Shown: positions 45,081 to 54,826, numbered from the stretch's first letter. The stretch: DNA of 64,000 bases from Vulcanisaeta souniana JCM 11219 (GCF_026000775.1 NZ_AP026830.1:1325056-1389055), one strand, 5' to 3'. Program-made: numbers and translations. Notes: a model not told the origin generated them from the sequence alone.

Positions 45081-45875
45081 TCAGTTAAAATGCGCCCTGT
45101 GGATTACGTAATTGAGCGCCCTAAAACCAATGATGAAGATGAACGCCGATAATGAAACCACGGAGGTGAAGTAGACCGTGGATAGGGGCATTATTAGTGA
45201 TGAGTTGATGATGGCGAGGGCAACCGCGTTGTCCATGTACCAGGTAAATGAATCCATGTAGGCATGGGCCAATACCATGAGAATCAACCCCCTGAAGCCC
45301 TTATTTAAGGCTTGATAGGTTTTAAGGACCATTGATGAGCCTAGGTGGAATAGGATGGAAACGATGGGTTGAACGGCAATGCCTATCAGGCCTATGGTGG
45401 ATATTACGTTGGTGTACTCAATACCAGGATTCACGGATGCGGGTATCAACAGTGGCAATACCAAACCCATCATTGCAAATGCCAAGTCCACCAGGGCAAA
45501 GCCATAACCAATGTATGGGGCTGACTTGGGTTCACGGTCCCTAATCGCCAAGTACTTAAAGGCTTCCTGAAATATGCCGGCCATGAGGCCTATGTATATC
45601 GCCAGCCAATAAATATTTGACTTGGTAAAGCCCTGGACCAAATCCACAACTGATGCGCCGTTAGCCGTAATCTCACCAATATGGGTCAACACGACCACCA
45701 GTATTGGTATTCCCTGGATAACGGATTGAGGAGCCACGGAGAGGAGCATGAAACTAATGCCAATTAAGACCCACATGGCCCTGCCGCGCCAAACTAACCT
45801 GCTAAATATGACGTAGGCAATTACGGAGACGGTGATTAAGTATGTAATTGAGAATAATGCCGTGACCGCTAGCAT
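45081..45875 (-). CDS. YhfC-like polytopic membrane protein (possible intramembrane protease)
   Basis: 264 residues with seven or eight hydrophobic helices. Conserved-looking polar residues sit inside helices: Glu and Lys in GIFQEAFKYLAIRD, His in SILFHLGSS, and His-Asp in LAHAYMDSFTW. This pattern is that of YhfC/CPBP-type membrane proteins proposed to be metal-dependent proteases; activity is not proven. ATG 45875 is used instead of TTG 45881; a GGTGGTG site lies about 11 bases upstream. The next gene downstream on this strand is the decayed secreted-protein gene. Confidence 0.65.
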   Translation of the reverse strand: MLAVTALFSITYLITVSVIAYVIFSRLVWRGRAMWVLIGISFMLLSVAPQSVIQGIPILVVVLTHIGEITANGASVVDLVQGFTKSNIYWLAIYIGLMAGIFQEAFKYLAIRDREPKSAPYIGYGFALVDLAFAMMGLVLPLLIPASVNPGIEYTNVISTIGLIGIAVQPIVSILFHLGSSMVLKTYQALNKGFRGLILMVLAHAYMDSFTWYMDNAVALAIINSSLIMPLSTVYFTSVVSLSAFIFIIGFRALNYVIHRAHFN

Positions 45876-45948
45876 GATCAAAGCACCACCATATAAACCA
45901 CTATATAATTATATAATTTTAATTCCTAAATGCCAGTAATGAAGTAAG

Positions 45949-45958
45949 GCTTTTAAGG
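45949..45958 (+). promoter_or_regulatory. TATA box of the CLC channel gene
   Basis: GCTTTTAAGG is centred 28 bases before ATG 45982. This favours that ATG over the TTG at 45967. Confidence 0.6.
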
Positions 45959-45981
45959 AGTAAGGCTTGTCCTTCATCGTC

Positions 45982-47733
45982 ATGAGGATTAGAGAACTTC
46001 CTTACTTCGTTAAGTGGTTTATATTGGGTACCGTGATTGGCGTTGTGGCAGGGCTCTCGGCGTTGACGTTCTACTTCGCGCTTAAGCTCATGGAGTACCT
46101 ATTCATACTGAAGCTTGTTGGTTATGAAATACCCGAGCCATTGGGTGAGGGCGGTTCGCTGAACTACGTATTCCACGCAGAACGTATTTGGTTAATACCA
46201 CTATCAACCGCGCTCGGCGGTCTATTATCGGGTCTCATAGTTTACACCTGGGCCCCTGAGGCCGAGGGTCACGGGACTGACGCCGCCATAAACGCCTTCC
46301 ACAGACTCCAGGGTAGGATTAGGAGGAGGATACCGCCGATTAAGCTCATTGCCTCGGCGATAACCATTGGGTCTGGCGGCAGTGCCGGTAGGGAGGGGCC
46401 CACGGCCCAGCTTAGTGCAGGGATTGGGTCAATCCTTGCAGACCTATTCTCATTGCCACCCGAGGATAGGAGAATCGCGGTTGCGGTGGGTATTGGGGCA
46501 GGCATCGGCTCAATATTCAAGGCGCCAATAGGCGGCGCGATACTGGCCGCCGAGGTACTCTATAAGAGGGACTTTGAGTCTGAGGTCCTCTTTCCAGCCC
46601 TTGTGGCCTCTGCCATTGGTTACGTAATATTCAGCTCCGTCACGGGATTCACACCGATATTCGGCTATTACATGGGCACATTCAACCCACTGAGGCTACC
46701 GCTCTACGCCGTGCTTGGCGTGATCGACGGGTTAATGGCGATACTCTACGTTAAGACCTTCTACTCAGTACATGACGCATTCAAGAGGTGGAGGGTTAGT
46801 AACTACATAAAGCCCGTGGTGGGTGGGGCCGTGACTGGGTTAATTGGGCTGCTATTTCCCGAGGTTTTGGGCACAGGTTATGGTTGGTTAAACCTGGCGG
46901 AATTCAACGTTGCCAACGCCTTCATATCACCGGTAATCGCGCTACCACTGTTGATAATCCTCGCATTGCTACCCTTCCTCAAGATAGTGGCCACGTCATT
47001 CTCAATAGGCTCTGGGGGTAGTGGCGGCGTTTATGCCCCAGGCCTAGTCATTGGGGCGTTCACGGGGTTCGACGCTTGGTTAATCTTCCACTACCTGGTG
47101 CCGGGTCTAGCCCCAGACCCAGCCCCATTCGTGATAATAAGCATGTTAGCCCTCTTCGGCGCCGCGGCTAAGGCGCCGTTGGCGGTGATGTTCATGGTCG
47201 TTGAAATGACGGGTAGCTACCAACTACTGCCAGGCGCGATGATTGCCGTGGCAATAGCCTACCTAATCTCGGGTGACTACACGATTTATAGGGCCCAGGT
47301 ACCCACAAGGAGGGATTCGCCGGCCCATGCCGATGAGTACAGGGTGCCGTTGTTAATGGAGATTAGGGTTAATGAGTGCGAATTGATTAAGGAGCCCATC
47401 GCCCACGCCGATGAGGATGTAGCCACCGCACTAAACAGGATGCTTAGGTATAGGTACACGGCACTACCCGTCATTGATCCCGAGGGCAGGTTCATGGGTG
47501 TGGTAAGTCTCTACGACATGGGCAGGGGTAGGGGTAGGGTGCGTGATTACGTGAGGCCCATGCGCTACGTAACTCCGGAGTCAACACTTTACGATGCATT
47601 GGGCGTGATGAGTGAGGCAGGCACCACGTGGGCGCCCGTGGTAAATAACGGTGAATTCCTGGGGATACTAACCATGGAGGGCATGAATAGGGCCTACTCA
47701 GAGAGGTTAAGGGGGTTAAGGGCTAACGCCTAA
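45982..47733 (+). CDS. CLC-type chloride channel/transporter with CBS domains
   Basis: 583 residues. The CLC fold shows the anion-pore motifs GSGGSAGREGPTAQL (with the gating Glu of GREGP), GIGAGIGSIFKAPIGGA and GSGGSGGVYAPGL. The gating Glu suggests either a gated channel or an H+/Cl- exchanger. After about residue 455, a cytoplasmic pair of CBS domains follows (YRYTALPVIDPEGRFMGVVSL and the WAPVVNNGEFLGILT half), likely sensing nucleotides. Chloride movement could balance charge during acid stress. Confidence 0.92.
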   Translation: MRIRELPYFVKWFILGTVIGVVAGLSALTFYFALKLMEYLFILKLVGYEIPEPLGEGGSLNYVFHAERIWLIPLSTALGGLLSGLIVYTWAPEAEGHGTDAAINAFHRLQGRIRRRIPPIKLIASAITIGSGGSAGREGPTAQLSAGIGSILADLFSLPPEDRRIAVAVGIGAGIGSIFKAPIGGAILAAEVLYKRDFESEVLFPALVASAIGYVIFSSVTGFTPIFGYYMGTFNPLRLPLYAVLGVIDGLMAILYVKTFYSVHDAFKRWRVSNYIKPVVGGAVTGLIGLLFPEVLGTGYGWLNLAEFNVANAFISPVIALPLLIILALLPFLKIVATSFSIGSGGSGGVYAPGLVIGAFTGFDAWLIFHYLVPGLAPDPAPFVIISMLALFGAAAKAPLAVMFMVVEMTGSYQLLPGAMIAVAIAYLISGDYTIYRAQVPTRRDSPAHADEYRVPLLMEIRVNECELIKEPIAHADEDVATALNRMLRYRYTALPVIDPEGRFMGVVSLYDMGRGRGRVRDYVRPMRYVTPESTLYDALGVMSEAGTTWAPVVNNGEFLGILTMEGMNRAYSERLRGLRANA

Positions 47734-47848
47734 TTAAGGAGGCTGCTGGGGCGGGTTAGGTTCACGCCGCAGGGCTAGCGCCTTTATCTAAATCCGGAAT
47801 TACGCCGTACCTTCAATGCCGCCAATACCATACTATTGAGTGGGACAC

Positions 47849-47859
47849 CCTTTTATACT
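47849..47859 (+). promoter_or_regulatory. TATA box of the MFS gene at 47881
   Basis: CCTTTTATACT is centred 27 bases before ATG 47881 and lies within the longer open frame. This argues against the TTG at 47836. Confidence 0.6.
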
Positions 47860-47880
47860 TGGCTTATCTATGGTGCCTTG

Positions 47881-49029
47881 ATGAGGAATCGTGGTGAGGT
47901 TCTTAAGATATCATTCTCCGCATTCTTCGCGGACCTTGGGTATCAAACTGCCGTGGTCATGTTCCCACTGGTATTCGTCATAATCCTAGGCGCCCCCGTG
48001 TGGCTTTACGGCGTTGCCGAGGCCGTTAATTATGGCCTCGGGAGCCTCATTGGATTCCTAGGTGGGTTGCTCGGTGATGTCTACGGCAGGAAGAGGATTG
48101 CCGTGATTGGCAATGCTGTGATAACGGTAGTCGCACTACTTGGCTTCTCCAGGTATTGGTGGGAGGCCTGGCTAATATTCCTAGTTGGTTGGTGGACGAG
48201 AAATCTCAGGACACCGCCAAGGAGGGCCATGCTCAGTGAGGTCACGGAGCCTGGGGAAAGGAGTGAGGCCTTTGGGATTCTCCACGCACTCGACATAGCG
48301 GGTGCCGTGCTGGCCATAACGTACACCGCCGTACTACTCTACCTCAGGTTCCCCATTGAGTACTTGCTCGCAGTCACGGCAATACCACTGGTAATATCGA
48401 CATTAATACTATCAATGGTCAACGCGGGCAGGGCAAGGGCTGGCGCGGGGCTCGGAGCCACGGGCCTGAGGGCGACACATAGGTTTGTGTGGTTAATCGT
48501 ACTATCCACATTCTTCTTCGGGTTCTCACAGTATAGTTTTGGGTTCCCAGTCATAACAACCGCCGAGTTCACGCATGAGGACTACCTAGCCGTGGTGACG
48601 TACGGGATGTTCCTAACTGCCTCGGCGGTGTTCGGCTACGTCTTCGGTAGGTTGAGGATAAATGAATACGGCGGCCTGGCATTCCTCGGCTACCTACTTG
48701 GCTCCCTAGCCTCACTGGGCTTTGCCTTACTGGCTCCCCTGGGCGTCCTGGGCCTATACCCAATGGCATTCATGCTGGGCATGGCCGTGGCGGCCACCGA
48801 GGTCTTCGAACCAACGATAATATCGAAACTAATGCCCAGTGAGTCGGTGGGCTCCGGCATGGGACTACTGACCTTTGGCAGGAGTGTGGGGGTATTCCTT
48901 GGGAATGTAATCATGGGTGCACTATACCAATTACACTACGCCTACGCCTACTACTTCGCATCAGCCTCATCACTGGTGGCCTTCACAATAGTCCTAGCGG
49001 TGATTATGAGGGGGTCATTAACGCGTTGA
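47881..49029 (+). CDS. Major facilitator superfamily transporter
   Basis: 382 residues with twelve hydrophobic segments. GGLLGDVYGRKRIA is the loop 2-3 MFS signature. The segment after it, WWTRNLRTPPRRAMLSEVT, resembles the exporter subgroup whose members move drugs, sugars or metal chelates. ATG 47881 is preferred from the TATA position. The substrate is unknown. Confidence 0.86.
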   Translation: MRNRGEVLKISFSAFFADLGYQTAVVMFPLVFVIILGAPVWLYGVAEAVNYGLGSLIGFLGGLLGDVYGRKRIAVIGNAVITVVALLGFSRYWWEAWLIFLVGWWTRNLRTPPRRAMLSEVTEPGERSEAFGILHALDIAGAVLAITYTAVLLYLRFPIEYLLAVTAIPLVISTLILSMVNAGRARAGAGLGATGLRATHRFVWLIVLSTFFFGFSQYSFGFPVITTAEFTHEDYLAVVTYGMFLTASAVFGYVFGRLRINEYGGLAFLGYLLGSLASLGFALLAPLGVLGLYPMAFMLGMAVAATEVFEPTIISKLMPSESVGSGMGLLTFGRSVGVFLGNVIMGALYQLHYAYAYYFASASSLVAFTIVLAVIMRGSLTR

Positions 49030-49042
49030 TGCATTTACGCGA

Positions 49043-49297
49043 TTAGGTGATCCAGACCCTGGCCCTCCTGAGTATGTCCACTAAATCCTCAAGGTTGAGG
49101 CCGGATAGTCTTTGCGCCAGCCTTAAGTCCCCAGTCTCTATAAACAATACCACGGCACTCCTAACCCTGGGTGGTAATGAATTAATGAAATCCCAATCAG
49201 CCTCAGCCCTCCTAATCCTCCTGGCCTCCTCCCTATACCTCAACTCCCTAATCACATCCCCAGAACCCATTACCAAACCACTAACTACGCACTGCAT
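49043..49297 (-). CDS. Small hypothetical protein
   Basis: 84 residues (or 75 from ATG 49270). The sequence is mostly helical and strongly charged, with ADWDFINSLPPRVRSAV and LNLEDLVDILRRARVWI. Translation appears coupled to the methyltransferase upstream through a TAATG overlap. No family is recognised. The next gene on the other strand ends 13 bases away. Confidence 0.6.
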   Translation of the reverse strand: MQCVVSGLVMGSGDVIRELRYREEARRIRRAEADWDFINSLPPRVRSAVVLFIETGDLRLAQRLSGLNLEDLVDILRRARVWIT

Positions 49298-49755
49298 TAA
49301 AAACCTAAGGAAATTAGTCGCCTAATTAACTCATTATCCACAGCCCTGGGCGACTCGGCATAAACCCTCGCGCCGAGGCCCAGGGCCTCCCTAACCACCT
49401 GCTCCCCATCTGCCTCGGCATTAACGACGTTGATGAGCAGGGCGTAGTCAATGGAGCCAGGCCTAATGGGTAGTAGGGCCGCGTCGGCACAGATCACGTC
49501 AACGTTGGGCAGGTAATTGGGGTACCTAAGCACGCCGCAGGCCATGTCCAGGCACACGTACTGCCTAGCCGAGCCAGACAACAGGCCCGCCCCAACACCA
49601 ACACCACAGCCAATGTCGAGAACCCTCAAACCCCTGACCCCCAACCCCTCGGCGGCCCTGAGGTAGCTAAGCACGCTATCCCTCAGGTAAAGCTCTAGGT
49701 ATCTCGTGTCCAATGCCTCGTAGTAATTACGTACATAGAGCTTATACCCAAGCAT
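49297..49755 (-). CDS. Short SAM-dependent methyltransferase
   Basis: 152 residues, short for a class I methyltransferase. SAM motif I is VLDIGCGVGVGAGLL. Motif II corresponds to YVCLDMACG, motif III to the VDVICADAALLPI region, and IDYALLINVVNA to motif IV. The C-terminal strands seem minimal. ATG 49755 is used in preference to TTG 49767. The target is unknown. It is co-translated with the 84-residue gene that follows. Confidence 0.75.
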   Translation of the reverse strand: MLGYKLYVRNYYEALDTRYLELYLRDSVLSYLRAAEGLGVRGLRVLDIGCGVGVGAGLLSGSARQYVCLDMACGVLRYPNYLPNVDVICADAALLPIRPGSIDYALLINVVNAEADGEQVVREALGLGARVYAESPRAVDNELIRRLISLGF

Positions 49756-49819
49756 AGCCACTTCCAACCACCCACCACGGCTTTTAACCCTTTAAGCCCT
49801 CAGCCCCCTTAGTGCGGCC

Positions 49820-50989
49820 CTACCTCACGACCCTACCCCTGTACATGAGGTATATCGTCAGGTCATACGCCATCTTCATAAACCCACTTATTATGAATGG
49901 TAGGGAGTAGAGCCCCTGGGATATTAAGTCACCAACTATTAACGGCCCCGGTAGGGAACCAATGCTCCTCGCGGTGTTCGTAATGGCATTCGCCGGAACC
50001 CTCTCCTCATCACTAAATACCTGAGCCATGAATGCCTGCCTAGTCGGGACATCCATCTGGGAAACACCCTGCCTAAGTAGGAGGAGTGTGAGGCTTCCCG
50101 TGAATGAACCAGCGAGTGGTATGAGAATTAGGAATACGTTGGACACTATGTGTGTGTAGACCATGGTCCTCAAATTACCAATCCTCTCCGCAATCAACGG
50201 TGCGATCACCAGCGAGGCCGCCGTAACCACATTAACAACCATGAAAACAAGCCCCAACTTCCCCAGGGATACGCCGTAACGAATGTAAAACCAGTAGGAT
50301 AGTAGGGACTGCGTAACCAACCCACCGCCAAAGGCATCCGCAGAGAATAGTATTGATAAATTCCTAATGTCGGCAATGGCGGCCCTACCCAAACCCCTCA
50401 GTCCCGGTCTCCTCCTGCCAGCCTCAATATTGCCCAGGGCGCCGTAGGCGATAACCATGACTAAACCGGCCATGGCGTATATGAGGTACATCGACCTAAC
50501 AAACACCAGTTTATCCCCCAGGTAGGCTGGTAATGATGAGGCAAGGGCGCCCAGTGATGAGGCTGAGTAGCCAAGGAGGTTGTAAATACCCAAGGCCCTA
50601 CCCAACCCATTGCCCGTGAACCTAGGTAGCACGCCAACCTCAACGGACTGGAAGGGACCTGCCTCAGTACCCGTCGTACTTATGTTACCCATAAACAACG
50701 CCAGGGCTAATACTGGGTATAGTGATGATGAAAATAGCAGTAGGCCTGATGTGAACATGAGGATACTAAAAACAATCAATAACCTCCTCCTACCAATCAC
50801 ATCACCAAACCACGTCAGTAATAAATTCGAGAAAACATTACCGAGGACCATCAGGAATAGGGAGACGCCAACGTAGGTTGGTGGGAAACCCAGCATTGCC
50901 AGGTAAATAGGCGTCAACACACTGACCATGCCAAAGACAAAGGTCCTCAACCCCTTGATCATTAAAATCAAGTAAACACTCCTATGCAT
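49820..50989 (-). CDS. Major facilitator superfamily transporter
   Basis: 389 residues with twelve hydrophobic segments. LTWFGDVIGRRRLL is the MFS loop motif, and the RQGVSQMDVPTRQAFMAQ segment is found in the multidrug-exporter-like group. The start at ATG 50989 sits 28 bases after TATA TTTAAATCA on the minus strand. It diverges from the ABC exporter operon across 99 bases. The substrate is unknown. Confidence 0.86.
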   Translation of the reverse strand: MHRSVYLILMIKGLRTFVFGMVSVLTPIYLAMLGFPPTYVGVSLFLMVLGNVFSNLLLTWFGDVIGRRRLLIVFSILMFTSGLLLFSSSLYPVLALALFMGNISTTGTEAGPFQSVEVGVLPRFTGNGLGRALGIYNLLGYSASSLGALASSLPAYLGDKLVFVRSMYLIYAMAGLVMVIAYGALGNIEAGRRRPGLRGLGRAAIADIRNLSILFSADAFGGGLVTQSLLSYWFYIRYGVSLGKLGLVFMVVNVVTAASLVIAPLIAERIGNLRTMVYTHIVSNVFLILIPLAGSFTGSLTLLLLRQGVSQMDVPTRQAFMAQVFSDEERVPANAITNTARSIGSLPGPLIVGDLISQGLYSLPFIISGFMKMAYDLTIYLMYRGRVVR

Positions 50990-51012
50990 CTCACTAGGTA
51001 ATGGAAAATTAT

Positions 51013-51022
51013 TGATTTAAAC
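51013..51022 (-). promoter_or_regulatory. TATA box of the MFS gene at 49820
   Basis: GTTTAAATCA on the minus strand, centred 28 bases before ATG 50989. It predicts a leaderless transcript. Confidence 0.55.
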
Positions 51023-51056
51023 ATAATCAGTAAGTTAGTTAATGGCCCGAGTAAAG

Positions 51057-51067
51057 TAATAAAAGCG
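51057..51067 (+). promoter_or_regulatory. TATA box of the ABC exporter operon
   Basis: TAATAAAAGCG is centred 27 bases before ATG 51089. It predicts a leaderless mRNA for the ATPase gene. Confidence 0.6.
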
Positions 51068-51088
51068 AGTGGGTTAGTGCTTAATTGA

Positions 51089-51829
51089 ATGGGTTGTGCA
51101 TTGAGAATTGAAAAACTAACCGTCAAGTACGGGAGTAAGGCCGCCGTCGACGGCCTAAACACCTGCGTAAGGTCCGGGGAGACCTACTGCCTCCTCGGTC
51201 CCAATGGCGCTGGTAAGACATCTACGATTAAGGCGGTGCTCGGCCTCGTGAGGTATGATGGCGTCATAGACATACTTAGTATGGGGCCGCCGAGGCCCGA
51301 GGTCATGAACAACGTCGGCGCCGTCCTCGAGACACCGCTTGTCCTGGAGACCCTGAGCCCGAGGGACTTCCTGGAATTCGTGGGCTCCGTGAGGGGTGTT
51401 GGGGATTCGAGGTACGTGGAGGCCTTGGTTAGGGCCCTGGGCCTTGAGGAGTTCATTGATAGGCCAATAATGTCTCTCTCGGCGGGCAATAGGCAGAAGG
51501 TGGCCATAGTGGCGGCCCTAATGCATAGGCCTAGGCTCCTACTCATGGATGAGCCCTTCAACTACCTTGATGCCAAGTCCGTCAGGGTTGTCAAGGAGTT
51601 GATGCAGAGGCACCTTGAGTCTGGGGGCTCAATACTCTTCACGACGCACATAATGGAGGTTGCGGAGAGGGTTTGTACGAGGATTGGTATTGTGAGTAGT
51701 GGTAGGTTAATGATGGAGGGGACGCCCAGGGAGATCATGAGTGCCGCAAATGCAGGCAATCTAGAGGATGCCTTCCTAAGGGCCATAAGGGCTGAGGAGG
51801 AGATTAGGGAGTTAATGGAGGGACTTTAA
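51089..51829 (+). CDS. ABC transporter ATP-binding protein
   Basis: 246 residues of the DrrA/CcmA-like exporter ATPases. Walker A is LLGPNGAGKTS, Walker B LLLMDEPF, and the H-loop His is in FTTHIMEV. The signature motif reads LSAGNRQK instead of the common LSGGQ, a variation seen in this exporter group. It is coupled to the permease gene by a TAATG overlap at 51827-51831. Confidence 0.92.
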   Translation: MGCALRIEKLTVKYGSKAAVDGLNTCVRSGETYCLLGPNGAGKTSTIKAVLGLVRYDGVIDILSMGPPRPEVMNNVGAVLETPLVLETLSPRDFLEFVGSVRGVGDSRYVEALVRALGLEEFIDRPIMSLSAGNRQKVAIVAALMHRPRLLLMDEPFNYLDAKSVRVVKELMQRHLESGGSILFTTHIMEVAERVCTRIGIVSSGRLMMEGTPREIMSAANAGNLEDAFLRAIRAEEEIRELMEGL

Positions 51830-53388
51830 TGAGGGATTACTGGAGGCTTGGTGGGCTTATCTATAGGGAGTTGGTGGTGCAAGCGATAACCCAGTCCAGG
51901 AGGACCGGAGCTAGGCCCACTAGGATTGAGAGGGTTGTTGACGGTTATAGGGTCATTAAGGTGGTGGCGTCAATAATGATGATCATGTACCTCGCCTCAC
52001 CAGCAATTACAAGCGCATTACTGCGCTGGAGGGACCCGGCCTCAATATTCGTGTTCCCACCCTATGACTACCTAACCATGTACTTCACGATACTACTAAT
52101 ATACATGCTCCTCTCACCACTGGCGATCTCTGTAATGGGAAACACGACAACGGGGGAGCTACTGAGGATACTCGGCTTCAGTGAAAGACGCATTAGACTT
52201 GTTTCCATAATCGCCGTGGTTAGGGCTGTGGATGCGCCACTGCTCACGGCAATGGTCCTCGCCATAACGGCATCCATAATACTACGCACACCAACACCAA
52301 TAATAATCACAACACAGGCTGTGTTACTTGGGTTAATGGGCCCGCTACTCAGCGTCCTAGCCCTGGACACGGTGATCAGTAGGGGAGGCTCAGCGAGTGG
52401 GCTCTGGACTAGGGCGTTCATGGTGATCACGAACACCGCAACCTGGGTGATAGCCCTAGCCCTACTCATGCTTAGTGAGGCATCGCCGCAATTAATAAAC
52501 CCAGGGATCGCCCAGTACATACCGTTGGTGGGGGACCCATTGATCGGTAGATACGCCGCGGCCCTTGTTAACTCAGTGGTGACTATGACGATCCTCCTAA
52601 TCATCGACGCCTACCTAATGGGTAGTGCTGGCACGCGTCTACTCATGCCGAGAACGCCAGGCGGCCCTGAGTCACTCATTACCAAGAGGAAACCACTGGG
52701 TGGGTTTAGGTTTAGGGGCCAGTTCCTCGGCATGGTGAGGTACTACATGAAGCATGTACTCAGTGCCAGGGGTTCCCTGGGCATGGTTATTGGCGGCTTA
52801 ATAATGGCCCTGTTCCTCTACGCATCTATGGCAATGACGATACGCAACGCCCAATTAAACCCCGTGGAGGCAATGATCGGCATAATGACATACATATCCC
52901 CAATGGCATTCATAGTATCCTTCCTACCCGTGATTATGTACAACGCCGAGTACTCCGCACTGCCCATAATACTCACGACGCCCGTGACGCCCATCAAGAG
53001 GGTGCTGGCTAAGATACCCATGGTGGCCACCACGTACTACATACTCACCACGCCAATAATAATCATGCTCCTCCTAATGAGGAATGCCTACGCGGTACCC
53101 GCCGCGGCCTCGACCGTGTTATCCCCAGTGGCCTCAACAATAATGTCGGCAATAATCTTCGAACTGGAGGTCAGGGACTACCTAAACGGCTCCCAGGCCC
53201 TCGCCATACTAAACCTCATCAACACCCTACTGATAATGACCACATCGGCAATACCCATAATAGCCTTCATAACAACCCAGATAATAACAATGAACTACAC
53301 AACCTCAACCACAGCCCTACTAATCACTGGGGTATTGGAAATCACAATACTAACCCTAGCCCTAACCAAGTTGATTAGACGGGAATAA
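51829..53388 (+). CDS. ABC transporter permease, ABC-2-like
   Basis: 519 residues with about ten to twelve hydrophobic helices in two halves, separated by a basic loop near residues 270-305. It is large enough to form the transport channel alone with the ATPase encoded upstream. Sequence motifs are weak and no substrate can be named; drugs, lipids or peptides are common cargos of this class. The ATG shares bases with the ATPase stop. Confidence 0.82.
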   Translation: MRDYWRLGGLIYRELVVQAITQSRRTGARPTRIERVVDGYRVIKVVASIMMIMYLASPAITSALLRWRDPASIFVFPPYDYLTMYFTILLIYMLLSPLAISVMGNTTTGELLRILGFSERRIRLVSIIAVVRAVDAPLLTAMVLAITASIILRTPTPIIITTQAVLLGLMGPLLSVLALDTVISRGGSASGLWTRAFMVITNTATWVIALALLMLSEASPQLINPGIAQYIPLVGDPLIGRYAAALVNSVVTMTILLIIDAYLMGSAGTRLLMPRTPGGPESLITKRKPLGGFRFRGQFLGMVRYYMKHVLSARGSLGMVIGGLIMALFLYASMAMTIRNAQLNPVEAMIGIMTYISPMAFIVSFLPVIMYNAEYSALPIILTTPVTPIKRVLAKIPMVATTYYILTTPIIIMLLLMRNAYAVPAAASTVLSPVASTIMSAIIFELEVRDYLNGSQALAILNLINTLLIMTTSAIPIIAFITTQIITMNYTTSTTALLITGVLEITILTLALTKLIRRE

Positions 53389-53405
53389 TAATGGCCAATA
53401 CAGCC

Positions 53406-53999
53406 CTATTGCTTTTGCTGAGCCTTTGTCTGCGCCCTCTTCTTGGCGCCGCTGAGTTCCTCCTCAATCCACTCAAGCTTACCAAGCATTGGCTGCCTAA
53501 GGGTTAGGCTAACCCTAACCACGTCCCTGTTACCCGCCGTCACGTAGCTAACCCCCACGACCCTAGCCCTAACCACATCACCCCTACCAAGCCTACGCCT
53601 ACTGCGCTCGCCCACGAAGGCCCCACTCTGCTTGTCGTAGAGGACCACGTTATCCTCCATCATCTGAGTCCTATGTATCAACGCATCAATGGGCCCAATC
53701 CTAACGAACGCCCCAAAGTCCTCGGTCCTAACCACCTCACCCTCAACAACCTCATTAACAAGCGGTGTGTAGACCAGGGCCTTGAACCGGACCCTATTGT
53801 ACGTGGCCCCATCGCCGAATATTACCACGCCCCTCCTACTGGTCTCAACGTCGAAGATAGCCACGTAAACACCCACATCCCTCTCAACCCTACCCACATA
53901 CTGGTTCCACAAAACCTCGAAGGCAACCCTCTCCAGGGGTTCACCAAACCTGCTGGGCGGAATCCTAATGTAGTCCTCAAGGGTCAAAACCCTGAACAT
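53406..53999 (-). CDS. rpo7: RNA polymerase subunit Rpo7 (RpoE')
   Basis: Stalk subunit of the archaeal RNA polymerase, homologous to Rpb7. The N-terminal tip-associated domain (VLTLEDYIRIPPSRF) is followed by an S1 OB fold (EGEVVRTEDFGAFVRIGPIDALIH). The roughly 15-residue C-terminal tail is rich in Lys, Gln and Ala. It pairs with Rpo4 and binds nascent RNA. 197 residues is normal. It is the last gene of an operon with aIF1 and an unknown protein. Confidence 0.94.
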   Translation of the reverse strand: MFRVLTLEDYIRIPPSRFGEPLERVAFEVLWNQYVGRVERDVGVYVAIFDVETSRRGVVIFGDGATYNRVRFKALVYTPLVNEVVEGEVVRTEDFGAFVRIGPIDALIHRTQMMEDNVVLYDKQSGAFVGERSRRRLGRGDVVRARVVGVSYVTAGNRDVVRVSLTLRQPMLGKLEWIEEELSGAKKRAQTKAQQKQ

Positions 54000-54032
54000 G
54001 CAGGGTTCGTTTTAAGGGGAGGATTTAAAAAC

Positions 54033-54446
54033 CTAATCACCCAACCCATAGGCCTCCCTCCACGACTTACCCATCTCAACCATCTTAAGGACTATCACCC
54101 TAACCTTCTCTAGGCACGTGAGCAAGTCCCTACTGAGCATGCTTATGATCACTGGGCTAGCCCTGGACGCAATGAATTCGGAACCAACAACAACCGCCAT
54201 GTACCTAGCAAGGACAAACTCGCCGCTTAACTCAATGACCCTCTCAATGACCCTCCAGGCATTACTAGCCTCATCACCGCTGCACTCAATGCCAAGGGCA
54301 TTGCAGGACTTATTCAATGTCTCCATGCATAGCCCCGCCAGGTCCCTGATAATCGTCCTTTCATCACCAGAAAGCACCTCACCTATCCTAACCGGTAACT
54401 CACTCCCTAGGTATTTGATTAGGGCTTCATCCCTGTTGATACTCAT
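54033..54446 (-). CDS. Hypothetical helical protein between aIF1 and rpo7
   Basis: 137 residues, all-helical by composition, with two short Cys-containing stretches (DLAGLCMETLNKSCNALGIEC). Its start is two bases after the aIF1 stop and its stop is 33 bases before rpo7. It is thus embedded in an information-processing operon. Rpo4, the usual partner of Rpo7, is a small helical protein, but I cannot see its signature here, so I leave the function open. Confidence 0.7.
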   Translation of the reverse strand: MSINRDEALIKYLGSELPVRIGEVLSGDERTIIRDLAGLCMETLNKSCNALGIECSGDEASNAWRVIERVIELSGEFVLARYMAVVVGSEFIASRASPVIISMLSRDLLTCLEKVRVIVLKMVEMGKSWREAYGLGD

Positions 54447-54448
54447 CC

Positions 54449-54802
54449 CTAGGTCTCCGTAATGGTCTCGTCAATAAGAATGTTCTCCTCCCTAAACCCC
54501 ATCTCAACGAGTAACTTCTTAACCCTCTGCCTCTGGTCACCCTGAACCTCAATTGAATTCTCCCTAACAGTACCACCAGCTGCAAGCCTACGCTTAAGCT
54601 CCTTGGCAATACCATCAATGTCCAGGGCCTTAACATCGGAACTATCAAACTCAATTACAGTCACCAAGTGCCTCCTCCTCCTTTCAACCCTAACCCTAAC
54701 AAGGGCCTGTTCCTTCGCGATCTCCGCCTCACTACCACTCTCACCACCAAGCACCGACGAAAGCAACTCATCAACTATATCTCCCTGACCTTCTCCGCTC
54801 AT
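54449..54802 (-). CDS. Translation initiation factor aIF1 (SUI1 family)
   Basis: 117 residues. The C-terminal 80 are the SUI1 fold with [32 protein letters not shown] and the LLVEMGF end, typical of aIF1/eIF1, which checks start-codon selection on the small ribosomal subunit. A charged N-terminal tail of about 35 residues precedes it. ATG 54802 is chosen over GTG 54829 because the TATA box at 54827-54840 would lie inside the longer reading. Confidence 0.9.
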   Translation of the reverse strand: MSGEGQGDIVDELLSSVLGGESGSEAEIAKEQALVRVRVERRRRHLVTVIEFDSSDVKALDIDGIAKELKRRLAAGGTVRENSIEVQGDQRQRVKKLLVEMGFREENILIDETITET

Positions 54803-54826
54803 GGACCAAATACCTAACACAACGCC

